Positions 1-8,283 of a stretch of DNA of 49,772 nt are shown piece after piece. Within the stretch, counting starts at the first letter, position 1, and each line of letters opens with the position of its first letter. The notes under the pieces are model-generated. The model worked only from the letters and a program-made list of their open reading frames with translations, was not told the DNA's origin and searched no databases. A program made the translations under genes and the position numbers. This DNA is from WLMZ01 sp039920665 (lineage in GTDB: Bacteria > Actinomycetota > Acidimicrobiia > Acidimicrobiales > Ilumatobacteraceae): contig JBDSDH010000052.1 of NCBI GenBank assembly GCA_039920665.1, forward strand, positions 1-49,772. Reading direction: 5' to 3'.

Positions 1-145
1 CGAAACCGCCGACGCCGCGGATGCTCGATGTGTTGTCATGGAGGGCGACAGCCGCAATTGCTCCCAGCAATGCGGGTGGAACGAGACCGACGATCGGACC
101 GAGCCGTCGGATCCGGTACCGGAACGCCCGCGGCCCGTGGGGCAC
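1..145 (-). CDS. Possible 5' part of a divergent membrane protein gene (runs off the window)
   Basis: Reading leftward from a GTG at 145 gives an uninterrupted 48-codon frame to the window edge. The peptide begins with a basic stretch (RAFRYRIRRLGP) followed by a hydrophobic run (IVGLVPPALLGAIAAVA), which resembles a signal anchor or first membrane segment. It would be divergent from the comEC-type gene, with about 25 bases between the two starts. No clear ribosome binding site is visible and the fragment is too short to assign a family. It could equally be non-coding leader of the neighbouring gene. Confidence 0.3.
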   Translation of the reverse strand, partial: MPHGPRAFRYRIRRLGPIVGLVPPALLGAIAAVALHDNTSSIRGVGGF

Positions 146-170
146 GACAGGAAGAGGACGGTAACCGGCC

Positions 171-1664
171 GTGGACATCCTGCGATCGTATCGACGCGGT
201 GTGCCGCGATGGTGGCAGCTGTTCAGCGACCAGCAGGTCGCGGTGGTCGTCGCCGCCATCGTGCTCGGGATCTGGACCGGGCGACCGTTGCCAGTGGTGG
301 GCGTGGCGACCACGGTGTTCCTGATCGGCGGGTGGCGTCGAGTCGCGCGCGTCGCGCTGGTGGGTGGACTACTCGGTTGCACGCTTGCCGACCGAGCATG
401 GTCAGAGGTCCATCCTGATCGGCTCGGCCCGTACGAGGGGTGGGCCTGTCTGATCACCGATCCGGCGCCGATCTCGGGCGCGATCGCCGCAGTGTTCGAG
501 ATCGAGGGCGAGCGCTTCGAGGCGTGGACACGCGGAGCGCCGAAACGGAAGATCGCCGAGCATCTCGCCGGCGAGTGCGCATGGATCCAGAGCGAACGAC
601 GCGAGTTCGATCCGAGATCCGCCCAACGCGGCGCGATCCGTCACATCGTCGGTCGGGTCGTCATCGAGTCGGTTGGTGACTGGAGTGACGGCACGCCGAT
701 GGCGCGAGCGTCGAATCGTGTGCGGCGGTTGTTCTCGATCGGTGCCGGCACAATTGCGAACCCGTACGACTCGCTGTTCGCCGGCCTTGTCATCGGCGAC
801 GACCGGTTCGAGCCGCCGCAGATGATCGTCGAGTTCCGCTCGGCCGGTCTCTCACATTTGACGGCTGTGTCCGGATCGAACGTCGCTTTCGTGTTGGCAG
901 CGGCGTCGCCGTTGCTGCGCAGATTGCGTCCCGTTGCTCGATGGGTGGCGACGATCGCGGTCATTGCATGGTTCGTCGCCCTCACTCGGTTCGAGCCATC
1001 CATCCTGCGAGCCGGCGTAATGGCTGCGATTGCGTGCACCGGCTATCTGCTCGGACGAGAAAAGCCCCCTGGCCGGGTGCTCGCGTTGGCAGTCGGACTG
1101 CTGGTACTGGTCGATCCGCTGCTGGTGTGGTCGGTCGGCTTCTGGCTGTCGGTCGCGGCGACGGGCGGCGTCGCGCTGCTCGGCGGTCGGCTGGCGGCCA
1201 TCATCCCCGGGCCTCGATGGCTGGCGATACCGCTCGGCGTCACGCTCGGTGCTCAGATCGCCGTTGCTCCGGTGAGTCTGCTGGTGTTCGGGACGCTGCC
1301 GTTGGTGTCCATCCCGGCGAATCTTCTGGCGGTTCCCGTCGCGGGGGTCGTGATGCTCTACGGGCTACCGGCCGGTCTCGTGTCCGGTTCGATCGCCAGT
1401 TCGCAGTTTCTCGGCGGCCTCAGCGACATCGCCGCCACAGCGATCCAATTGCCGAGCAGCATCGGCACGAGATGGGTGGCGACGGTGGCGGCGCTGGCAG
1501 CGCAGGTCGAGCCGCCGGCACCCTGGTCGTTTCTGGGGTGGCTGTTGGTGTTCGCCGGGCTGCTCTACCGAGCCCTGACATGGCGTGCGTCCGGCGCTCT
1601 GGACCCGTTCGACAGCGATGTGCAAGGGTTGCCCGGTGTCGCTGCACCTGATCACCGGAGATGA
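171..1664 (+). CDS. comEC: ComEC/Rec2-family DNA-uptake channel protein, short form
   Basis: A polytopic membrane protein of 497 residues. The ComEC competence domain is recognisable from the family block 'SHLTAVSGSN' (near residue 228), preceded by GLVIGDDR and followed by many hydrophobic segments. An OB-like soluble segment (DUF4131 type) precedes it at about residues 85-150. In the family it forms the inner-membrane channel for single-stranded DNA during transformation. Full-length ComEC of about 700-800 residues ends in a metallo-beta-lactamase-like domain. That domain is absent here: the gene stops after the last membrane segment and holA begins inside its 3' end. The GTG at 171 is the first plausible start; a later GTG cannot be excluded. 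It is probably cotranscribed with holA through a 29-base overlap. Confidence 0.85.
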   Translation: MDILRSYRRGVPRWWQLFSDQQVAVVVAAIVLGIWTGRPLPVVGVATTVFLIGGWRRVARVALVGGLLGCTLADRAWSEVHPDRLGPYEGWACLITDPAPISGAIAAVFEIEGERFEAWTRGAPKRKIAEHLAGECAWIQSERREFDPRSAQRGAIRHIVGRVVIESVGDWSDGTPMARASNRVRRLFSIGAGTIANPYDSLFAGLVIGDDRFEPPQMIVEFRSAGLSHLTAVSGSNVAFVLAAASPLLRRLRPVARWVATIAVIAWFVALTRFEPSILRAGVMAAIACTGYLLGREKPPGRVLALAVGLLVLVDPLLVWSVGFWLSVAATGGVALLGGRLAAIIPGPRWLAIPLGVTLGAQIAVAPVSLLVFGTLPLVSIPANLLAVPVAGVVMLYGLPAGLVSGSIASSQFLGGLSDIAATAIQLPSSIGTRWVATVAALAAQVEPPAPWSFLGWLLVFAGLLYRALTWRASGALDPFDSDVQGLPGVAAPDHRR

Positions 1665-2616
1665 CGAATCGTTGGTCCACACCGCAGTGAGCGAACTCGT
1701 CCACCGCTTGGTGGGCAGCGGCGACCGGACGATGATGGTCGACGATTTCGACAGTGAGGAATACGAACTCGGCGCCGTCATCGATGCCGCCCAGACGATG
1801 CCGTTCCTGACCGACAAGCGGGTCGTGGTGGCCCGCAACGTCGGCCGTTTCAACGCAGATGACGTGACGCCACTGGTTGCCTATCTCGGCGACCCGCTCG
1901 ACAGCACCGATCTCGTGCTCGTCGGCGGAGGTGGTCGATTGGCCAAGTCGGTCACCGACGCCGCCAAAAAGTCGGGGGCGGTCACGATCAACACGACCCC
2001 ACCCAGCAACAAGAAAGATCGCTCGTCGTGGATCGACGAACAGATCACGGTCGCCGGACTGAAACTCGACCCGCGTGCGGTCGCGATGATTGCCGCCTGG
2101 ATGGGGGAGGAAGCCGGACGACTGGCGGGTGTACTCGACACGTTGCGGTCGACCTATGGCTCCGGTGGCAAGCTGACGACAGCCGACATCGAGCCATTCC
2201 TCGGCGAGTCCGGTTCGGTTCCGCCGTGGGATCTCACCGATGCCATCGATCGTGGTGACACCAAGACTTCGCTCGAATTGTTGGCCCGGATGAGCCAGTC
2301 CCGGCATCCGCTGCAGGTGATGGCCACGTTGCACACCCACTATGTCAAGATGCTCAAGGTCGATGGCACCGATGCCAACAGCGAAGCCGCGGTCGCCGAC
2401 GTGCTCGGGATCAAGCCGGGCTTCCCCGCTCGCAAAGTGCTCGATCAGTACCGTCGGCTCGGTAACGCCGGGGTGTCGCGTGCCGTCGCACTGCTGGCCC
2501 AAGCCGACCTCGACCTGCGCGGCCAACGCGACCTTCCCGAGGAACTCGTGATGGAAGTCCTCGTCGCCCGGCTGAGCCGCCTCGTACCGGCCACCGGCGG
2601 CGCTCGCCGCCGCTGA
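1636..2616 (+). CDS. holA: DNA polymerase III subunit delta
   Basis: A protein of 326 residues that opens the beta clamp as part of the clamp-loader complex during chromosome replication. The N-terminus (SLHLITGDDESLVHTAV) and the TLRSTYGSGG...ADIEPFLGE and PLQVMATLHTHY segments are typical of the delta subunit, which has a degenerate AAA+ domain followed by a helical collar. The frame is open further upstream, but the family N-terminus starts at the GTG at 1636, which lies inside the comEC end and suggests translational coupling. In many actinobacteria holA is followed by rpsT on the opposite strand, as here. Length is as expected for the family. Confidence 0.92.
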   Translation: MSLHLITGDDESLVHTAVSELVHRLVGSGDRTMMVDDFDSEEYELGAVIDAAQTMPFLTDKRVVVARNVGRFNADDVTPLVAYLGDPLDSTDLVLVGGGGRLAKSVTDAAKKSGAVTINTTPPSNKKDRSSWIDEQITVAGLKLDPRAVAMIAAWMGEEAGRLAGVLDTLRSTYGSGGKLTTADIEPFLGESGSVPPWDLTDAIDRGDTKTSLELLARMSQSRHPLQVMATLHTHYVKMLKVDGTDANSEAAVADVLGIKPGFPARKVLDQYRRLGNAGVSRAVALLAQADLDLRGQRDLPEELVMEVLVARLSRLVPATGGARRR

Positions 2617-2742
2617 AAGCACGGATACCAACCACCATCTCACGTTTCGCGAAGAAAAAGTGACCAACTTGGGGTCACGATCGTTCGCGGAACTGCTGGG
2701 GAGGGTGGCTGTCTGCGCCCAGCGTCAGTCGGAGAACGCAAA

Positions 2743-2772
2743 ACGACCCGGCTGCCGAAGCATCCGGGTCGT
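2743..2772. terminator. Bidirectional hairpin between holA and rpsT
   Basis: A perfect 9-bp inverted repeat, ACGACCCGG (2743-2751) and CCGGGTCGT (2764-2772), separated by 12 bases. It lies in the 191-base gap between the convergent holA and rpsT genes. On the minus strand it follows the rpsT stop by about 35 bases. There is no long T run, so efficient intrinsic termination is an inference from position and stem stability. The rest of the gap (2617-2742) shows nothing further. Confidence 0.65.
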
Positions 2773-2807
2773 GTTGAGAATCGGCCAGGCTTTCGCCCGA
2801 GTTGCGA

Positions 2808-3062
2808 TCAGGTGCTGGCGTTGATGCGCTTCATCAGGCGGCTCTTGCGGCGAGCGGCCTGATTGGCATGGATGACGCCCTTCGCAGCAGCCATGTCGAG
2901 CCGCTTCACGGCGAGGCGTACGGCCTCGTCGTTCTCATCGGCGCCGATGGTCTTCACGGCGGTCTTGACGCGGGTGCGAAGCTCGCTCTTGATGGCCTTG
3001 TTACGGTCGGCTGCCTTGGCATTCGTGAGAATGCGCTTCTTCTGGCTCTTGATGTTCGCCAC
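2808..3062 (-). CDS. rpsT: 30S ribosomal protein S20
   Basis: A protein of 84 residues, the usual S20 length, which binds the 5' domain and helix 44 of 16S rRNA in the small subunit. The N-terminus ANIKSQKKRILTN and the C-terminal GVIHANQAARRKSRLMKRI are diagnostic. The protein is rich in Lys, Arg and Ala as expected. The start is the GTG at 3062, preceded by an AGAAGGA ribosome binding site. The frame stays open upstream to 3182 but that extension has no S20 character. It is convergent with holA, with a shared hairpin between them. Confidence 0.97.
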   Translation of the reverse strand: MANIKSQKKRILTNAKAADRNKAIKSELRTRVKTAVKTIGADENDEAVRLAVKRLDMAAAKGVIHANQAARRKSRLMKRINAST

Positions 3063-3278
3063 GTGCGAAATCCTTCTGTAGACATTGATCGGGAATGATC
3101 GAGGGGAGTACTTCGATGAGTTGTCATCGGCCGAAGCCGGGACAGGCTGTGCGATCCTACCGGAGATTGAGAGAGCTACCACTCGACGTGGTCAATTCCG
3201 GGGACGAGCGAACCATCGCCGAAACACTTCGACAACATGCTCCCGACGGCTCCACGATTTCGTTACGTTGCTGTCCCC

Positions 3279-3992
3279 ATGAAGCACATCCATCACCGCG
3301 CGCTCGGCGCAGCATTGTCGTCATTGATCCTGGTCGCCTCGTTCGGCCTCGCCGCCTGTGGCAGCGATGCTCCGAAGCAGGCCGACACCGCCGAACCCGG
3401 GAGCACGTTCTGCGCCCTGTCACAGACGGCGCGCGATGTTGGCGCCAAGGTCGACATCACGTCTGGCAACAGCGACGAACTCAAAGGGCAGATTGCCGAC
3501 GCACTCGAAGCCAGCAAGAAGGCGGCCGCTGTCGCTCCCAAGGATTTCGAGGATCTCGCCGGCGAGTCGATTGATGCCCAAGAGCGTTTCATCGAGATCC
3601 TCGAGGTCAACGACTACGACGTGGTTGCCGCCTCGGCTACCGACGAAGGCAAGAAGTTCTTCCAGGATCCTCGGTTCACCAAGGTCCAGGACGAGCGCGA
3701 CGCATACCTGTCAGATCACTGTGGAATCAAGCCGTCCGAGGACAATGCTGGTAGCGACATTTCACTGGCCACGGGCGATGAGGGCATCCGCCAACTGTTC
3801 ACGCTGCTGCAATTGAACCCGGACGCCGGCGTCACCGACGAGGAGGTCGATTGCGCAGTCGACGCACTCTCCGGCAACATCTCCGACGAGGACATTGCCG
3901 CCATCGCCAACCAGGGTGAGGTCACTGCTGCGGGCACCGCGGTCTTCAATGATGTGGTCTCCACATGCGGCATCTCGCTGTCGGGATCCTGA
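3279..3992 (+). CDS. Secreted lipoprotein of unknown function
   Basis: A protein of 237 residues. It has a lipoprotein signal peptide: basic N-terminus (KHIHHR), hydrophobic stretch (ALSSLILVASFGL) and lipobox LAAC with the modified Cys near residue 27. An acidic, soluble domain follows with four further Cys residues, probably outside the membrane. No catalytic motif is recognisable. No ribosome binding site is visible before the ATG. A TACGTT hexamer nine bases upstream would fit a -10 element and a leaderless transcript, which is common in actinobacteria. It sits alone between rpsT and lepA, so context gives no function. Confidence 0.8.
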   Translation: MKHIHHRALGAALSSLILVASFGLAACGSDAPKQADTAEPGSTFCALSQTARDVGAKVDITSGNSDELKGQIADALEASKKAAAVAPKDFEDLAGESIDAQERFIEILEVNDYDVVAASATDEGKKFFQDPRFTKVQDERDAYLSDHCGIKPSEDNAGSDISLATGDEGIRQLFTLLQLNPDAGVTDEEVDCAVDALSGNISDEDIAAIANQGEVTAAGTAVFNDVVSTCGISLSGS

Positions 3993-4067
3993 GCCGACAG
4001 AGCCTCGATCGGCGACGGATCAGTCGGGGTCCGGGGCGGGTGCCGGCGATAGCATCGGCACCTGCTC

Positions 4068-5852
4068 ATGGACCTCGACCTCATCCGCAACTTCTCGATC
4101 ATTGCCCACATCGATCACGGCAAGTCGACCCTGTCTGATCGCATCCTGGAGATGACGAATGCGGTCGAGATGCGCGACATGCGGTCGCAGTATCTCGACA
4201 CGATGGATCTCGAGCGGGAACGCGGGATCACCATCAAGGCCCAGAATGTACGGGTCGGCTGGGATGGCCACACGCTGCACCTGATCGACACGCCGGGCCA
4301 CGTCGACTTCGGGTACGAAGTCAGCCGCAGCCTCGCTGCGTGCGAAGGCGTTGTCCTCGTTGTCGATGCAGCTCAGGGCATCGAAGCCCAGACGCTCGCC
4401 AACTGCTATCTGGCGCTCGAACACGATCTCGAGATCGTTGCCGTCCTCAACAAGATCGACCTTCCGGCCGCTGATCCCGATCGTTACGCCGCCGAGATCG
4501 AGACCGTCCTGGGCATTCCCGCCGATCAGATCCTGCGGATCTCGGCCAAAACCGGAGTTGGGGTGCCGGGCCTGCTCGACGCCATCGTCGAGAGAATCCC
4601 GGCCCCGAAAGGCGATCCGGATGCACCCCTGCAGGCGCTGATCTTCGACAGTCAGTACGACCAGTACCGAGGCGTCGTCAGCAGCATCCGGGTCATGAAC
4701 GGCCGGATCACCAGCGGCGCAAAGCTGAAGTTCATCAACGCCGGCACCGCCCAAGAGGCAGTCGAGATCGGCGTTCGCAAGCCGGTCATGACCGCAATGC
4801 CAGAGCTCGGACCGGGCGAAGTCGGCTATTTGATCGCCGGGATCAAAGATGTCGGCCAGGCCCGAAGTGGTGAAACTGTCACCACATTCGTCGGAGCGTC
4901 CACGGAGCCGCTTGCTGGTTACCGAGACCCGAAGCCGATGGTGTTCTGTGGCCTGTATCCGATCGACGGCGACGACTTCGAGAACCTTCGCGAGAGCATC
5001 GAGAAGCTGCGGCTCAACGACGCCTCGCTGACGTACGCGCCGGAGTCCTCGGGCGCTCTCGGGTTCGGTTTCCGCTGTGGCTTTCTCGGTTTGCTGCACA
5101 TGGAGATCGTGATGGAACGACTCGAACGTGAGTTCAACCTCGCGCTGATCGCCACCGCGCCGAGCGTCGAGTATCGGGTCACCAAGACCGACGGGACGAT
5201 GGAACTGGTCGACAACCCTGCAGACCTGCCACCTCCGCAGAAGATCGACTTCATCGAGGAGCCGTATTACAAGGTCGGCATCATCACGCCCAAGGAATAC
5301 ACAGGCACCCTGATGGACCTGTGCCAGACCCGCCGCGGCGATATGAGCAAGCTCGAATACCTGTCGCCGGAGCGGGTCGAGTTGCACTACAAGGTCCCGC
5401 TCGCCGAGGTGGTCGTCGACTTCTTCGACCAGATGAAGAGCCGCACCCAGGGCTACGCCAGCCTCGATTACGAACTCGACGGCTACCGCCGCAGCGACTT
5501 GGTGATGGTCGACCTATGGCTGAATGGCGAACCTGCCGACGCATTCAGCACCATCGTCCATCGCGACAAAGCGTTCGACTACGGCCGTCGGATGTGCGAG
5601 AAGCTCAAGGAACTGATCCCGCGGCAAATGTTCGACGTGCCAATCCAGGCGGCCATCGGCGGCAAGGTGATCGCTCGCGAAACCGTCAAGGCCAAGCGCA
5701 AGGACGTGCTTGCCAAGTGCTACGGCGGGGACATCACCCGCAAGCGCAAACTGCTCGAGAAGCAGAAAGAGGGCAAGAAGAAGATGAAGTCGATCGGTCG
5801 GGTCGAGATTCCCGGGGACGTTTTCATCGCAGCCCTCAAGCTCGACGACTGA
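4068..5852 (+). CDS. lepA: Elongation factor 4 (LepA), ribosome back-translocase GTPase
   Basis: A protein of 594 residues, the normal length. The GTPase domain carries the P-loop AHIDHGKST (near residues 13-21), the switch region RGITIKAQ, DTPGHVDF and NKIDLP. EF-G-like domains and the LepA-specific C-terminal domain follow, with the lysine-rich tail VKAKRKDVLAKCYGGD...KRKLLEKQKEGKKKMK. LepA acts on stalled or mistranslocated ribosomes under stress. The ATG at 4068 gives the canonical N-terminus (LIRNFSIIAHIDHG). It heads a same-strand run with the photolyase, hrcA, dnaJ and rsmE. The 39-base gap to the next gene shows no terminator. Confidence 0.98.
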   Translation: MDLDLIRNFSIIAHIDHGKSTLSDRILEMTNAVEMRDMRSQYLDTMDLERERGITIKAQNVRVGWDGHTLHLIDTPGHVDFGYEVSRSLAACEGVVLVVDAAQGIEAQTLANCYLALEHDLEIVAVLNKIDLPAADPDRYAAEIETVLGIPADQILRISAKTGVGVPGLLDAIVERIPAPKGDPDAPLQALIFDSQYDQYRGVVSSIRVMNGRITSGAKLKFINAGTAQEAVEIGVRKPVMTAMPELGPGEVGYLIAGIKDVGQARSGETVTTFVGASTEPLAGYRDPKPMVFCGLYPIDGDDFENLRESIEKLRLNDASLTYAPESSGALGFGFRCGFLGLLHMEIVMERLEREFNLALIATAPSVEYRVTKTDGTMELVDNPADLPPPQKIDFIEEPYYKVGIITPKEYTGTLMDLCQTRRGDMSKLEYLSPERVELHYKVPLAEVVVDFFDQMKSRTQGYASLDYELDGYRRSDLVMVDLWLNGEPADAFSTIVHRDKAFDYGRRMCEKLKELIPRQMFDVPIQAAIGGKVIARETVKAKRKDVLAKCYGGDITRKRKLLEKQKEGKKKMKSIGRVEIPGDVFIAALKLDD

Positions 5853-5891
5853 CCGGGTTCGAACCGACAGTGCTCGGGTAAGACTGGCGCC

Positions 5892-7253
5892 GTGCCGATT
5901 CAACGATCTGTCCTGTGGTTCCGTCGAGATTTGAGGATCGAGGATCACCCGGCACTCCAGTTCGCCGGCCGCGACGGCCGTGAGGTGGTTCCGGTGTTCG
6001 TCATCGATCCGGCGTTGGTCGGCCCGAGCGGAGCGCCACGACTCGCATTCATGTATCGATCGCTCCGTGCATTGAACGATTCTCTCGGTGGCAAGCTGAT
6101 CGTCCGTCACGGCACTCCGACGACAGAGATCGTGAAGTTGGCTCAGGAGACCACGTCGTCCGAGGTCGTCGTCACCCGTGACTACGCACCGTACGGTCGT
6201 CGGCGCGACGCTGACGTTGGCAACAAACTGGCGAAGTTCGACATCGCGTTCATCGGCAAAGGGACGCCATATGCGGTCGCGCCGGGCACGGTGGTCAAGG
6301 CCGATGGTACGCCCTACGCCGTGTTCACCCCGTTCTCGCGAGCGTGGCAGGCCGTTGGATGGCCGGACCCGATCCGCAACCACGATGTCGAGATCCATCG
6401 GGTGAGGGGAGTGGATTCTGATCGAATCCCCGACGATCCATCCATCGGTTGCGATCTGCCCGAGGCCGGCGAAGCCGCTGCCCACCAACGCTGGGAGACG
6501 TTCCTCGGCGACGACCTCGACCACTACGACAGTCGCCGTAACAACCCGGGTAAGCCGGGGACCAGCCGGATCAGCCCGTACCTCCGCTGGGGCCAGATCC
6601 ATCCCCGCCAGCTGCTGGCCGACCTGGGAGACAAACGCGGGCACGGCACGTTCCGCAAAGAACTCGCCTGGCGTGACTTCTATGCCGACGTGCTCTTCCG
6701 TCACCCCGACAGTGCTCGCCACAACCTGCAGCATCGGATGAACGCGATGACGCTCGACGACGACCAGTCGGCTCACGAACGCTTCGACGCGTGGAGGTCC
6801 GGAGCCACCGGCTTCCCGATCGTCGACGCCGGAATGCGCCAACTCCTCGGGACCGGTTGGATGCACAACCGAGTCAGAATGATCGTCGCCAGCTTCCTCG
6901 TCAAAGACCTCCACCTGCCATGGCAATGGGGTGCGCGCCATTTCATGCAGCACCTCGTCGACGGAGACCTGGCGTCCAACCAACATGGCTGGCAATGGAC
7001 CGCAGGCACTGGCACCGACGCGGCGCCGTACTTTCGTGTTTTCAACCCCGCCAGCCAGAGCGAACGGTTCGACCCCCAAGGCGATTACATCCGTCGCTGG
7101 GTACCAGAACTTGAAGGCGTGAGCGCGAAGGACATCCACGCGCCGGCCTCGAGCAAGTCCGGCCTGCCACTCGCAGCGACTCCACCGATGGTCGACCACG
7201 CGGCCGAGCGGGTTGAGGCGCTGAGGCGCTACCAGGCGGCAATGGGCCGATAA
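5892..7253 (+). CDS. phrB: Deoxyribodipyrimidine photolyase (class I CPD photolyase family)
   Basis: A protein of 453 residues, the family length. It repairs UV-induced cyclobutane pyrimidine dimers using light and reduced FAD. The N-terminal antenna domain begins SVLWFRRDLRIEDHPAL. The FAD-binding helical domain contains RISPYLRWGQIHPRQLL, ELAWRDFYADVL, FPIVDAGMRQLLGTGWMHNR and the core NQHGWQWTAGTGTDAAPYFRVFNP, each highly conserved. The start is the GTG at 5892 and the hrcA start follows 14 bases after the stop. A cryptochrome-like variant is possible, but the conserved FAD and Trp-rich segments favour a repair enzyme. In many actinobacteria hemW occupies this position between lepA and hrcA; here hemW lies 3.6 kb downstream. 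Confidence 0.95.
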   Translation: MPIQRSVLWFRRDLRIEDHPALQFAGRDGREVVPVFVIDPALVGPSGAPRLAFMYRSLRALNDSLGGKLIVRHGTPTTEIVKLAQETTSSEVVVTRDYAPYGRRRDADVGNKLAKFDIAFIGKGTPYAVAPGTVVKADGTPYAVFTPFSRAWQAVGWPDPIRNHDVEIHRVRGVDSDRIPDDPSIGCDLPEAGEAAAHQRWETFLGDDLDHYDSRRNNPGKPGTSRISPYLRWGQIHPRQLLADLGDKRGHGTFRKELAWRDFYADVLFRHPDSARHNLQHRMNAMTLDDDQSAHERFDAWRSGATGFPIVDAGMRQLLGTGWMHNRVRMIVASFLVKDLHLPWQWGARHFMQHLVDGDLASNQHGWQWTAGTGTDAAPYFRVFNPASQSERFDPQGDYIRRWVPELEGVSAKDIHAPASSKSGLPLAATPPMVDHAAERVEALRRYQAAMGR

Positions 7254-7266
7254 CCTCAGCGGGACC

Positions 7267-8265
7267 ATGCTCGACGATCGCAAGACCGCAATTCTGAGGG
7301 CAGTCGTGCAGGAGTACATCACCACTGCCCAACCTGTTGGATCGACACATGTCTCTGGCGCGCCCGGCGTGCAGGTGTCGTCGGCGACGGTTCGCAACGA
7401 CATGGCGGCGCTCGAGCAGGAAGGTTTCCTGGTCCAGCCCCACACCAGTGCGGGCCGAATCCCGACCGACAAGGGCTACCGATTTTTCGTCGACCATCTG
7501 ACACCGACGGGCCGACTCGACGCCGACGCCACTCAGCAGGTCGGCGAGTTCTTCGGCCGGGCCCACGGTCGGCTGGAAGAACTGTTGTCGCGGACCAGCG
7601 ACCTGTTGGCCCACCTCACTCACTATGCAGCGGTCGTTGTCGGCCCGAACACCCAATCCGCCTCGCTCGTGCGATCGGTCCAGATCGTCGGGTTGTCGGC
7701 TCGGTTGGCGACCGTGGTCGTCGTGCTTTCCAACGGACACGTCGACAACCAGTCGATCGAGCTCGCTGACGAGACCTCGGACTCCCATCTGTACGCGGCG
7801 ACGGTGACGTTGCAGAACGTCATGGTCGGCAAGCCGCTCGGATCGCTGATCCACGTGCCGGCGTCTGGCGATGCCGATGTCGACCGGGTCTGCGCTCAGG
7901 CGCTCGACGCTTTGCACAGCGACGACGGTGATTCGCCCGTGTTCGTCGGAGGCGCATCGTCGGTGGCCAAGTCGTTCGATGCTGTCGATGTCGTCCGCTC
8001 GGTCTTGAGCACGCTCGAGCAGCAGTACGTCGTGGTCTCGCTCGTGCGCGACGTGATCGACCGTGGCCTCACCGTTGCAATCGGCGCCGAGCACGGACTC
8101 GAACCGCTCTTTTCGTGTTCGGTCGTCGTCAAGTCGGTGACCGTCGACGGCGAACAATTGGGAACGGTCGGCGTACTCGGCCCGACTCGCATGAACTATC
8201 CCCAAGCGCTGGCCACTGTCGATGTGGTGAGTGATCGCTTGGGTCGACGTCTGGCCGAGGGATAA
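7267..8265 (+). CDS. hrcA: Heat-inducible transcription repressor HrcA
   Basis: A protein of 332 residues, normal for HrcA, which represses chaperone genes by binding CIRCE operators. The N-terminal winged helix is clear: LDDRKTAILRAVVQEYITTAQPVGS, then VSSATVRNDMAALEQEGFL and QPHTSAGRIPTDKGYRFFVD. The C-terminal ligand or GroEL-sensing domain ends with LGPTRMNYPQALATVDVVSD. I see no CIRCE element before hrcA or dnaJ, so any targets lie outside the window. The ATG at 7267 lies 14 bases after the photolyase stop. dnaJ follows after 18 bases, so hrcA and dnaJ are very probably one transcript. Confidence 0.96.
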   Translation: MLDDRKTAILRAVVQEYITTAQPVGSTHVSGAPGVQVSSATVRNDMAALEQEGFLVQPHTSAGRIPTDKGYRFFVDHLTPTGRLDADATQQVGEFFGRAHGRLEELLSRTSDLLAHLTHYAAVVVGPNTQSASLVRSVQIVGLSARLATVVVVLSNGHVDNQSIELADETSDSHLYAATVTLQNVMVGKPLGSLIHVPASGDADVDRVCAQALDALHSDDGDSPVFVGGASSVAKSFDAVDVVRSVLSTLEQQYVVVSLVRDVIDRGLTVAIGAEHGLEPLFSCSVVVKSVTVDGEQLGTVGVLGPTRMNYPQALATVDVVSDRLGRRLAEG

Positions 8266-8283
8266 GGCAGAAGGAACAGGACA

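Noticed and set aside
7254..8283. CIRCE operator for HrcA before hrcA or dnaJ
   Set aside because: No TTAGCACTC-N9-GAGTGCTAA-like inverted repeat is present in either gap.
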